Shown here: positions 46,069 through 55,540 of the stretch, one piece after another
Position numbering within the stretch: the first letter of the stretch is position 1
Layout: the number at the start of each line of letters is the position of its first letter
NCBI GenBank assembly: GCA_965221205.1
Contig: OZ244870.1
Span: forward strand, 558,001 to 622,000
Direction of reading: 5' to 3'
DNA from: CBDFMG01 sp965221205 [NCBI: bacterium]
GTDB lineage: Bacteria > SM23-31
Length of the DNA stretch: 64,000 nt
Notes under the pieces: model-generated
Databases searched by the model: none
What the model was told of the DNA's origin: nothing
What the model saw: only the letters and a program-made list of their open reading frames with translations
Made by a program: the position numbers and the translations under genes

Positions 46069-48366
46069 ATGCAAACGATGAAACGTTATACGACATTTAA
46101 GCTTCTAAAATTAACACTTCAATTTATGCTGCTCATCGCAGTTTCTGTTCCTGGTATATTACATGCACAGGAAACCGGACAGAATGCGTCGTCACGGGAA
46201 TCAGATCAATTCCACAAAACTATGCGGGCAGTACGGGTAGCCAATGGTCCAAAAATTGACGGCGTTCTCGATGATCCGGTGTGGGAAGAGGCAAAGTTTC
46301 AGGACAATTTTATCCAGCGGGTTCCAGATACCGGTGCTCCTCCGACTGAAAAGACCGAAATCGCTATTATTTATGATGATGAGAATGTTTATTTTGGTGT
46401 TCGTTTGTACGATTCAGAGCCTGACAAAATCCACATTACGGAGATGAGAAGAGATGGGGATTTAGTATTTGACGATAGGTTCGAGATAGTTCTCGATACG
46501 TTTCACGACCATCAAAGTGCTTTTAATCTTATAATCAATGCTGCGGGATCTGTCAACGATGCGATCATCCGGGAGGACGGGAGAATACGCAATAGCGCCT
46601 GGGAGGGTGTATGGGACGCTAAATCTTCAATTGATGAACAAGGGTGGTACCTCGAGATCTACGTGCCATGGCAGACACTTCGTTATAATGAGGGAGATAA
46701 TCTTGTTTGGGGAGTTAATTATGTGCGCACAATAATAAGAAAAAATGAAAAAGATATCTGGCGGTTTGTGCCGCTCTATGCAGGCATTGAAGGGCAGGAG
46801 CGCGTTTCTCAGGCAGGTGATGTTACCGGTTTCAACGGTCTGGTAACAGGAGGTAATTTTGATTTTAAACCCTTTGTGACAGGTGGAATGCAGCGAGATG
46901 ATTTTGTAGAAGATGAACTCGGCGAAATCGGAATTGACTTAAAAAAGAGCATCACTTCGACATTAACAGCCGATTTTACTATTAATACCGATTTTGCGCA
47001 GGTTGAAGCAGACCAGGAGCAGGTAAACCTTACGCGATTCAGCCTGTTTTTTCCTGAAAAACGGGAGTTCTTTTTAGAGGGTGCGGGAACATTTTCGTTT
47101 GGTCAAGCACAACCGGGTGGAAATCCAATCAATGATGTAACGGTCCCACAGTTTAGTCAGGCACCTAATTTCCAACTGTTTCACAGTCGCACAATCGGTC
47201 TTTCAGACGGAAATCTCGTGCCTATATTAGGTGGTGCACGTCTTAGCGGTAAAATTGGAAACTATTCGTTGGGACTCATGTCTCTTCAAACCGAAAAAAC
47301 CTCTCTTGCGAATAATACGTCAGTTATTCCTGAAACTAATTTTAGTGCAGTCAGGCTGAAACGTGACATTTTTTCGCGTTCCGCTGTCGGTGTAATGTTT
47401 TTGAATAAAGAAGAAAGGGACGGGAGATATAACCGTTCGATCGGTTTTGACTCCAACTTCAATTTCAGCGAGAGGTTCTCATTTTTTATGGTTGGTGCGG
47501 GAACGTATTCGCCGGAGAAGAAAGGTAAAAGAAATAATTTTTCAGGAAATACCGGACTGAAATTTCAATCGGACCTCTGGCAGTATAACCTGTCTTTTCT
47601 GAACATTGATAAAGATTTTAATCCGGCAATGGGTTTTGTCAAAAGAACGGATATCAAGTTCACCGATGGCAGTATCACGTTTTCGCCCCGTCCAAACAAT
47701 TCGACAATACGACAGATCTTTTTTATAACGAATGCAAATTATATAACTGATCATCGTAATCAGGTACTCAACAAGAAAGTAAATGGAACAATTACCATGG
47801 ATTTTGAAAATACTGCAAATCTCAGCATTTCTGTTGACAGGGAGTTTGAGTACCTCGGTAAAAATTTTGAAATTCGACCTGGTCGTGTAATCCCTCAAGG
47901 AGAATATACTAATACGAAATTTCGCGGCCTTTATCGCTCGGACAGGACAAAAACCGTCCATGGATCGTTCAATATGAATTGGGGGGATTTATTCACCGGC
48001 ACTTCATCAGGAGTAGGAGTGAGCACAACAATTCGAGCACATCCACGAGTTTTTGCAAGTGCGGATTATAATTACAGCAAAGTCGAAATTCCAGAAGGGG
48101 ATTTTCATACGAATTTAATTTCAGCACGGTTGAGCTATGCATTTAATACAGAATTATATATCAAAGGATTTTTCCAGTGGGTTGATGACGCTTTGCTGTT
48201 AGATGACAGAAATCAAGTGTCACAGAATATTATACTCCGATACAGGTACCAACTGGGTGCCGATCTTTATTTGGTGTATAATCAGGAGAATCTAATAGGA
48301 AACAGTAATGATGTGATCACCAATAGAACCCTCCTCGCGAAATTCACCTATCTTTTGCGGGAATAA
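46069..48366 (+). CDS. CBM9-like plus DUF5916 outer-membrane protein
   Basis: 765 aa from ATG 46069, chosen for AGGAAG upstream and the signal peptide (ends GILHAQ); the frame is open 28 codons more. Residues ~35-230 are a CBM9-type carbohydrate-binding fold (DGVLDDPVWEEAKFQDNFIQ; VYFGVRLYDSEPDKI). The remainder is DUF5916, expected to form an outer-membrane barrel (ADFTINTDFAQVEADQEQVN; FFPEKREFFLEGAGTFSFG; many alternating aromatic strands; final LLAKFTYLLRE). Common in FCB bacteria next to peptidase or glycan genes; probably surface binding or transport, role unproven. Confidence 0.88.
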   Translation: MQTMKRYTTFKLLKLTLQFMLLIAVSVPGILHAQETGQNASSRESDQFHKTMRAVRVANGPKIDGVLDDPVWEEAKFQDNFIQRVPDTGAPPTEKTEIAIIYDDENVYFGVRLYDSEPDKIHITEMRRDGDLVFDDRFEIVLDTFHDHQSAFNLIINAAGSVNDAIIREDGRIRNSAWEGVWDAKSSIDEQGWYLEIYVPWQTLRYNEGDNLVWGVNYVRTIIRKNEKDIWRFVPLYAGIEGQERVSQAGDVTGFNGLVTGGNFDFKPFVTGGMQRDDFVEDELGEIGIDLKKSITSTLTADFTINTDFAQVEADQEQVNLTRFSLFFPEKREFFLEGAGTFSFGQAQPGGNPINDVTVPQFSQAPNFQLFHSRTIGLSDGNLVPILGGARLSGKIGNYSLGLMSLQTEKTSLANNTSVIPETNFSAVRLKRDIFSRSAVGVMFLNKEERDGRYNRSIGFDSNFNFSERFSFFMVGAGTYSPEKKGKRNNFSGNTGLKFQSDLWQYNLSFLNIDKDFNPAMGFVKRTDIKFTDGSITFSPRPNNSTIRQIFFITNANYITDHRNQVLNKKVNGTITMDFENTANLSISVDREFEYLGKNFEIRPGRVIPQGEYTNTKFRGLYRSDRTKTVHGSFNMNWGDLFTGTSSGVGVSTTIRAHPRVFASADYNYSKVEIPEGDFHTNLISARLSYAFNTELYIKGFFQWVDDALLLDDRNQVSQNIILRYRYQLGADLYLVYNQENLIGNSNDVITNRTLLAKFTYLLRE

Positions 48367-48395
48367 TCTCAGATAATAACATTTTTTCTAAAGTT

Positions 48396-49837
48396 CTATC
48401 GGGTCCAGTCAAGAATTATTTTTGCGGTTACTTTGATAGCTCTTATATAATCGGGCAAATCAATCCATTCGTCAGTAAGACCGTTCTGCGTTAAATTACC
48501 GCCAAGTGGTCCATACGCTACCGAAGGAATTCCACTGTACAGATAGGGATTATAGATCGAGCTTGCGGCATGCATAGGATTTGTAACAGGTTTTTCACCT
48601 GTGACGGCCTCTATAGCACTGCTAACCGTTTTATAGAGAGGGTGTTCTGCTGAAATATCCATTCCTTCACCACCAAACAGCCACAATAAAGAAGGAGGAT
48701 TTTCTTTCAGCCAAATGTCGGATTCAGAAACTCCGGCAATACTATTTTCCACCTCTTTCTTAACGTCGCTCATTTTTTCCGTAGGGGGAAAAGTGATTGA
48801 TGCTTCAACCATGCACTCTGTGGGGAAATTTCCTTTACTACTGATATTGTTGATCAGTATATTTGTTGATCTTCCTACTCTGTCATTAAAAATTTTATAT
48901 GAAACCCGCTCACCTCGTTCCGCATCCAGTTTTTTCAGTGCTTGGACAATAACAAAGGCTTTATCAATGGCATTAACGCCAAGATGTGCAAAAGCTGTTT
49001 TATCTGGAATTTTTGTGGATGGTTGCTTTCCTGAAATGGTGATTCTGAAACGGAGAATCCCCGGAGTGATATTTTGAATTTCTTTCATTCCAACACCGGT
49101 CTCTTCCGGATGAAGATAAATACAACCGTCTGCACGATAGCCTCGGTCTAAGAGTGCGATGATTCCCCTAGCATTCTGTTTTGTTGTCGCACTGCCGAGA
49201 ATGACATCACCACCTGGCTGCATACCGGCATCGCGGAGTGCATTGATCGCTTCTGTAAAGATGGCGATTCCTTCGAGATCATCCGCTACACCGTATCCGT
49301 AGAGTCGGTCACCTTCAATCACAGCGCCATAAGGATCGTGGGTCCAGTCATTGGTTTGTGGATTGGGTACGGGATCAGGGTGTCCATACATCAAAAGACT
49401 TTTTCCATTCCCGCTGCCGGAATAAGTCCCAACAACAGTAATACGTTCAATATCATGAATTGCTTCATCTGCGGCAAACTCATGTTCCATTTCAATTTGT
49501 GAAGGAAGCGCCCTGGGTACTTCTGTTGTGCAGCCGAGTTCTTCAAACCGCTTTGCGACAAGACCCTGAACGACTTCTTCTCCACCTTTCTGTGCTACGA
49601 TGAGCTCTTGTAAAAAAGCAATATACTCGTCTTTGTTATTGTCGATTTCATCAAACAAATATTGGTCCTCCTTATCTGTGTTATGCTGCAAAACATGCTT
49701 GTCACTCTCTGCCGCATATGATCTGCTATTCAAAAGAGATTATTCGTATGTGTGTTCCGGAGTGGTGTTGCTGGAAGTAACAAGAAAGGAGTGATGAGAA
49801 ACAGAGTAAGAACGTATTTAAAACATTTTTTTTGCAT
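48396..49837 (-). pseudogene. Secreted M20-like protein lacking catalytic Glu pair; frameshift after signal
   Basis: ATG 49837 with GGAGA upstream encodes a signal peptide (MQKKCFKYVLTLFLITPFLL) that runs out of frame near 49740; the mature part is open from 49733 (445 aa). One indel would join them. M20 motifs: metal His and Asp (MYGHPDPVP), bridging Asp (GVADDLEG), ligand Glu (HPEETG). But the catalytic Glu pair, normally DEE, is TKQ (SATTKQNARG), and the final His, normally in AHG.DE, is Asn (TQNGLTDEW). It therefore looks like a pseudoenzyme of the ArgE/DapE/carboxypeptidase fold, in line with the altered M24 and M28 proteins here. Confidence 0.78.
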
Positions 49838-50355
49838 TTTGATTTTCTCCAATTTTGTAACACAACAAATTACAGTGTAATAAAAATTATCATTTAAAAT
49901 TCAGACGAACATGCAATATGATTTCTTTGATGCTGGAAAACAGGTTATGTCAGAGTTACATATATGATGTATTGCTTGAACAATAATAACTCAAGACATG
50001 TTTTGCAAGTAAAATGTGAAATAAGATATTCCAGTACCATTTGTTGGGTAAACAAGCAAACCGAACCTCGACGATAAAGTGATGCCGAATGCAGAAAGCA
50101 CATGCAAATGCAAAATGTATATTGTATCAATTAATTCAATGAGTCACAAATTTAATGCGCAGATCTTCTCAAATAGCATCAACTCAGAACATTTTTATAA
50201 TCTTCAATTGCTCACTCTCACATTAATTAATAATAGTTATAAATAAATTAGGAGGCATTATGAAAAGATTTGTGACACTATATTAGAAATATGTTATTAT
50301 ATTTAATATCTGTGAGCAGGAAAAAATTGTACTAATTCAATAGAAGAACAGCACT
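49838..50355 (+). other. Gene-free gap
   Basis: 518 bp AT-rich DNA. AGGAGGCATTATGAAAAG at ~50251-50270 looks like a ribosome site and start codon, but the frame stops within seven codons, so it may be the relic of a gene start. Confidence 0.4.
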
Positions 50356-50636
50356 ATGTTTTTAGTTAGGAATGTATTTCATGCCAAACCGATGAAAGCT
50401 CGTGAACTGGTTGAAAAATTTAAAAAAGTTGCAGAATATTTGCCTGAATTCGGTGTAAAAACACACAGGTGATGACAGATGTTTTGGCAACATTTTGGAC
50501 GGTCGTTATTCAGAGTGAAGTAGACGATCTTAATGCGTATGTAGATATGGCAAAGCAGATAAGCCGGAAACCGGAAATGGGCGATGCAATGAAAAGATAT
50601 GCCGATTTGGTTGATGGCGGATTCCGGGAAATATAA
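50356..50636 (+). pseudogene. Small dimeric alpha/beta-barrel-like protein, frameshifted
   Basis: MFLVRNVFHAKPMKARELVE, KVAEYLPEFGVKTHR, then a 1-base loss near 50472; the other frame continues MTDVLATFWTVVIQSEVDDL and KPEMGDAMKRYADLVDGGFR to a stop at 50636. The whole (~93 residues) resembles short NIPSNAP/Dabb-type ferredoxin-like proteins. One base would restore it. Confidence 0.6.
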
Positions 50637-51006
50637 AGAATTGAGTAGACGATGGTATATTAGATTCTAAAATCATCGAACTAATTGTGTGACATATTCT
50701 CAGAGGTGAGGTCATAAACAATGTGTCGACAATTTGACTTCATTTAACAATCTTTATGATCTCAGGATAGAAATCGGACATTACAGTAACCAATCCCTTT
50801 CCATACATATAAAAAAAATTTAGCATCCATATATATACTACCACTGCTGATCCATGGGAGACAATGTCAGACGGCGAATCCAATGCACATGCGAGCTCAT
50901 CAACCCGAATGGGTATACATTGTAAACGTCATATATTGCTCGATAGATAATGAGGTGTCAATTCGAATGTAGATTTATTATTTATAATAAGTCTACTAAA
51001 AGAGAA
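50637..51006 (+). other. Gene-free gap
   Basis: 370 bp AT-rich DNA with no supported gene, repeat copy or terminator. Confidence 0.45.
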
Positions 51007-51241
51007 ATGAACCAATATTTTATACTTTCAAATCACTGCTGCTTTCATTTTTCTTGCTGGTCTAATCTTATTTAATTACTCCCAAATAAATGGCGAGATT
51101 ACCGGCGATCTCGGTACACTTACTGTTTTATCACCTGGGGATACAAGAGAATCACTCGAATCATTTGCGGATAGATTGACCGAACATTATCCGAAACTTG
51201 TTTCTGATGTGGATGCAATTGTGTCTGCTATAGACGATTGA
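51007..51241 (+). pseudogene. Remnant of a small exported protein
   Basis: A start-like ATG at 51007 (MNQYFIL) is out of frame with a longer readable piece: ITAAFIFLAGLILFNYSQIN, TLTVLSPGDTRESLESFADR, VSDVDAIVSAIDD, stop at 51241. The hydrophobic beginning looks like a signal or anchor. Family unknown; the frame break near 51030 suggests decay. Confidence 0.4.
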
Positions 51242-51280
51242 CAATGTATCTCATAATTTATATTAGCTACATATATCTAC

Positions 51281-51340
51281 TCAAACCCACTTTAATCTCT
51301 TTTGAAGGATTGATATGGGAAATATCTCAGTTACAACTTA
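51281..51340 (+). promoter_or_regulatory. Shared upstream motif, copy 3
   Basis: TTTAATCTCTTTTGAAGGAT then TGATATGGGAAATATCTCAG, followed by CAACTTAACAAAAT. Same core as at 8341 and 21868, ~40-95 bp before the ExxxH-RTX gene. Confidence 0.45.
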
Positions 51341-51377
51341 ACAAAATACCACCATTATTCAGGAAAGGGGAAAAAAT

Positions 51378-52615
51378 GTGATGTTTCGAGTCATGATTTT
51401 TTTAGTATCTGTGATGTTTACAGTACCATTTGCCAATGCGCAGGTTGTTACGTTGCCCGATATCGACATCTCAGGTTCTCCCAATGGCATTGTTCTTTTA
51501 CCCGCGAACACGCCATCCATATTCACCGATTTATTTACGAGATACACCAATATAATCGCACCAAACGGCAAGCCCATTCATTTCCTTGCTCAAGATGACT
51601 GGTCGGACGATAAGATAATTAAAGCAAAGAAAGTCATGGAGTACTTTCTAACCGATTACCCCTACTCTCAATATGGCAGTAATAAAGAAGCAGTAGCAAA
51701 TGCTATGTCAGACAGAAAATCGACAATGACACTATATAACAACTCTGTTGAGGCTCGGGAAGCACGGGAAGGATTAAAAGGAGCAACTGACTTAGCTCTC
51801 CAAAGTATGTGGGCGAATGAAATAACCGTTGAAGGTAGTGACGATTACATGAACCAGGTAACCCGGGATGCCACATTCGAGGAAGTTCTCCATTTGGTGC
51901 AGCGCAGAGGCATCATGAACGCTCTGCCGGAATTTCAGGCTAAGATCGTAACAGCACATGAGGCTTATCTTGCTGCGGGGAAGTATGATCCCGGTGATGA
52001 TTCTCACAAATACAGTCCGAATGAATATTTTGCCGCACAACTTGACATATACCTCGATCTATGTGGGTAGTACCAGGAACAAGATGGGAAGGCAGAGACC
52101 AGACGCCCTCAGGAATGGAGAGACAAGCTTATGCATGGGGACTCCATATAGCAAACAGCCGCGCTCGGTTGCTGGAAGCCGACCCGGCTGTATATGAACT
52201 GCTGACACATTTCTTTCATCCGTACCTGACGTACACGCCGCTGCTGCCTTTAGATTTTGAGGGCACATTTTCGATTAAACTTGATCAGCGTCTGGTTTAT
52301 ACGTATAAATCTCAGCACCTTCAAAATGTGACACTGAGGGGCAGTAATGATGCAAACCTCACAGGAAATGCCTATAATAATGTATTAACAGGTAATGCTG
52401 GTAATAATATACTGCAAGGTGGTAAAGGAGATGATCAGCTCTTCGGAGATGCTGGGGATGACACAGCACTATACTGGGGTGCTTATGCGGATTATTCAAT
52501 AATAAATTACGATGGATATACAACTGTCAAGGATAAACGTGTAAACCAAGATGGAACCGATGAACTAACAAGTGTAGAATTTCTTCAATTTAATGATCGA
52601 AAAATAAAACTTTAA
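51378..52615 (+). pseudogene. Secreted ExxxH protein with RTX-like tail, frameshifted
   Basis: Start GTG 51378 or ATG 51381 (AGGAAAGGGG upstream), signal ending FANAQ. The first frame carries ATFEEVLHLVQRRG and NEYFAAQLDIYLDL, then stops at 52070. A TG duplication near 52060 explains it: removing two bases joins WVVPGTRWEGRDQTPSGMER in the second frame. That frame ends in RTX-like calcium-binding repeats (LTGNAGNNILQGGKGDDQLF, GDAGDDTAL) and a closing SVEFLQFNDRKI, as in serralysin-type secreted proteins. The intact paralogue is the next gene (52667). Confidence 0.75.
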
Positions 52616-52666
52616 ACATAGATTAACTATGTACAATAATTAAATTTCTAATGAGAAGAGGATACC

Positions 52667-53863
52667 ATGGTATCAAGACTAATTTTAATGACTTTTTCTT
52701 TATCATTGGTATTAATAAGCTTCAGTAACACATTTGCCCAAAATCCGCCGGTACTTCCTGATATAGACATTTCCAAATCAGAAACCGGAGTCGTGGATAT
52801 GCCGGATGATGTTGACAATGTTTTTAAAGTTTTCACCAAATATACTAAAGTGTTTGCTCCAAATGGAAAACCGATCCATATTGTAGTTCAACCAGGTATC
52901 TCTGATGATCAAATTGTCCATGCACGCAAAATACTTGTGAATCATCTGACGAACGTTCCGGGATCACTGTATGGCAGTGATAAAACTACTGTAGCAAATG
53001 CGCTGGCAGATAAAAATTCAATAATGGCGTTTTATATTAACCGAACTTCCATGGGAACCGATGCAAGAAGTTTTTTGGAATCAGGTATTAATACACAGGC
53101 TCAGCATACACCCCCGCCCATCCCTGAAGGTACTGAACTGTTCATGAGGGATGATCCGGTACGTGACGCTACCTATGAAGAGATCATGCATTATGTCGAT
53201 CGATTTGGTCTTAGGACAGCACATCCCACTTTTACTCGTGATTTGAATGACGCACACGACAACGCCAGGGCAAAAGGTCTATACAACCGGAACACAACTG
53301 GCGAATACTGGATCTGCGGGTTTGAAGCCTATTTTGATTTTTGGAGGCATGACCCGACCGGTACCGGGTCACGGGGGGAAGAATATATCCCCCTGGATAA
53401 CTTTAAGTTGCAAGCACTCGACCCAGCGATGTACGATCTTGTGGAAGGCTTTTTGGGTACGCATTGGATGTTTACCGCCAATATTGCGGAAGAATTTGAT
53501 GGTACGTTTTCGTTAACCCGCAGCGAAAATTCTACTTATACCAATAAAACTCAGTATATTAAAAAAGCGATGCTGACCGGTCGCAATGATTCAAATTTGA
53601 CGGGAAATGATGAAGACAACAATCTGTTCGGCAACAGTGGCGATAATGTTATTACACCAATGGCAGGTTCAGACGTTGTTGATGGCGGCCCTGGTAATGA
53701 TGTTGCCGTGTTTTCCAGTAATCGTGAGGATTTTATAGTGCATAAACAAGATGAAAGAGTGATCGTGGAAGGTATAAATTTCATGCGGGACGGTTATAAT
53801 ATTCTTATTAATATTGAAAAGCTTCAGTTTAATGACAGAGAAATATATGTCAGGGATTTATAG
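52667..53863 (+). CDS. Secreted ExxxH protein with RTX-like C-terminal tail
   Basis: 398 aa, signal ending NTFAQ. Residues ~40-300 are the ExxxH domain: VFTKYTKVFAPNGKPIHI, DATYEEIMHYVDRFGLRTAH with Glu and His four apart, and TGEYWICGFEAYFDFWRHD ~60 residues later with candidate acidic ligands. Residues ~300-398 hold nonapeptide-like repeats (LTGNDEDNNLFGNSGDN, GGPGNDVAVF) and the RTX-style end IEKLQFNDREIYV. An exported metalloprotease-like domain with a calcium-binding tail is the serralysin layout, but the first zinc His is Glu here. Activity is unproven and I know no named family. Confidence 0.75.
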   Translation: MVSRLILMTFSLSLVLISFSNTFAQNPPVLPDIDISKSETGVVDMPDDVDNVFKVFTKYTKVFAPNGKPIHIVVQPGISDDQIVHARKILVNHLTNVPGSLYGSDKTTVANALADKNSIMAFYINRTSMGTDARSFLESGINTQAQHTPPPIPEGTELFMRDDPVRDATYEEIMHYVDRFGLRTAHPTFTRDLNDAHDNARAKGLYNRNTTGEYWICGFEAYFDFWRHDPTGTGSRGEEYIPLDNFKLQALDPAMYDLVEGFLGTHWMFTANIAEEFDGTFSLTRSENSTYTNKTQYIKKAMLTGRNDSNLTGNDEDNNLFGNSGDNVITPMAGSDVVDGGPGNDVAVFSSNREDFIVHKQDERVIVEGINFMRDGYNILINIEKLQFNDREIYVRDL

Positions 53864-53954
53864 TGAGTAATACTATCCTTTAATTTGGAAAATAATTGTA
53901 AAAGCAAATGCTTAAAATAACATGTATTATCAAGGTCAAAATGAGGAGAATGTT

Positions 53955-55364
53955 ATGAAATTTCGAGGCATGGTATTTTTAATTGCTATGTTATGCATAG
54001 TATCTATTGCCAATGCACAGCCTGGAGTACATACAGCCAAGACCGGCGGGGAAGTGCTTCGCTTGATTCGCAATGAAAAACTTGACCTGATTCTTCCGGG
54101 AGCAATGCGTGACAATAATGTGGATATGTGGATCCACGTCACCCGCACTGGAGACCCTGATCCACTGGCTGCGCATTTTGGGTCAACATCCGGTTATTTG
54201 ATTTTTACTGACGTGGGCGACAGAATTGAACGGGCCGTGTTTGGCAGAGGCGGTTCTGTTCAAAATATTGATATACGAGGCTCCCGCGACATCGCACGAG
54301 CTATTGCCGGTTATGATTATCGAACTCAAGATTTCTCAGTCTATGACGAATTGAGAGAATATGTTGAAGAGCGCGATCCGAAAACGATCGCCGTAAATTT
54401 TTCCGATTGGCTTGCTATAGCAGATGGCATATCCCATTCGCAATATGTAAAACTGGAAAAGATCTTAGGGCCGAAGTATTCAGAGAGAATCGTATCTGCG
54501 GAAAACGTCATCACCGATTTCAGGGCAAGAAGGATACTCAGGGAAGTTTCAGCTATGACCAATGCATTGGAAATACATCGTCAGATCCTTGAACGTTCTT
54601 TATCTAATGAAGTTATCACTCCGGGTGTAACCACTCGTGAAGATGTAGGCTGGTGGGTCCGTGAGGAGTTTTTTAAGCGGGGTCTAACTCGTGGATATAG
54701 TACTGGGGTAGGTACTCCTGCGGTTATCTATTCAGCAGTTTCCGACCAATCCGAGACAGGCTCTTCCCAGTATGTATTACAACGTGGAGATTTTCTGCAG
54801 TTTGATAACGGGGTTCGATATCTGAACTACTTTCAGACAGATTATAAACGAAATGCATACATAATGAGGGAAGGGGAAACAAGTGTTCCGAAGGGATTGC
54901 AGCACGCCTTTGATCGCTCCATGAATGCCCGCAGGATTATTCGGGAAAATGTAAAAGTCGGCAGAACTGCCGGAGAAACATTGGAGGCTATCGTCTCAGC
55001 CCTTGAAGATGCGGACTATATTTATACACCTTATACCGACAGTGGTCCAGAAGATCATATGATGATAATGAAGGTGTTGGCAAATACAAACAAAACAGGG
55101 ATTTCCATTGACCTTCATGTTGAGGGTAATAATAACGGCGGTCTTGAGACTGTCGGTCCATCCATTGCGCCTTTTCGGTCAGACCGGGATCATTTGATAA
55201 TTCCGGAGAATCATCTTTTTTCTTTTGAATTTATTACTAATACGAACATTCCTGAAAGACCTGGCTATCCACTTAGGATTAATATAGAAGGAAATCATGT
55301 TGTGTCCAGCCGGGGGGTTGAATTTCTTCATCCACCGAATGAAAAAATTTTACTGATCCACTGA
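53955..55364 (+). CDS. Secreted M24 metallopeptidase, metal site apparently complete
   Basis: 469 aa from ATG 53955 (GAGGAG upstream; signal ends SIANAQ; the longer frame adds 11 codons without purpose). PGVHTAKTGGEVLRLIRNEK then LPGAMRDNNVDMWIH. Ligands: Asp (QFDNGVRY), Asp (FQTDYKR, one residue later than usual), His (DLHVEGN), Glu (SFEFITN), Glu (NIEGNHV). Very close to the 18314 gene. First of four M24 genes in a row on the same strand, spaced 100-180 bp, so they may be transcribed together. Confidence 0.9.
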   Translation: MKFRGMVFLIAMLCIVSIANAQPGVHTAKTGGEVLRLIRNEKLDLILPGAMRDNNVDMWIHVTRTGDPDPLAAHFGSTSGYLIFTDVGDRIERAVFGRGGSVQNIDIRGSRDIARAIAGYDYRTQDFSVYDELREYVEERDPKTIAVNFSDWLAIADGISHSQYVKLEKILGPKYSERIVSAENVITDFRARRILREVSAMTNALEIHRQILERSLSNEVITPGVTTREDVGWWVREEFFKRGLTRGYSTGVGTPAVIYSAVSDQSETGSSQYVLQRGDFLQFDNGVRYLNYFQTDYKRNAYIMREGETSVPKGLQHAFDRSMNARRIIRENVKVGRTAGETLEAIVSALEDADYIYTPYTDSGPEDHMMIMKVLANTNKTGISIDLHVEGNNNGGLETVGPSIAPFRSDRDHLIIPENHLFSFEFITNTNIPERPGYPLRINIEGNHVVSSRGVEFLHPPNEKILLIH

Positions 55365-55540
55365 TTCTGAGGCTTCATTCGTGACAATAAAGAATCTGGC
55401 AACGCTCGAAGTAATATAAAGGCAAACTATTTATAATCAGACACTTTGAATCATAAGGAAATTTTTTTTAACTATTAGGATAGTGTTTGTTACAGACAGT
55501 ACAACCGAAAATCATCTATAAATCAAATGAGGAGAATGTA

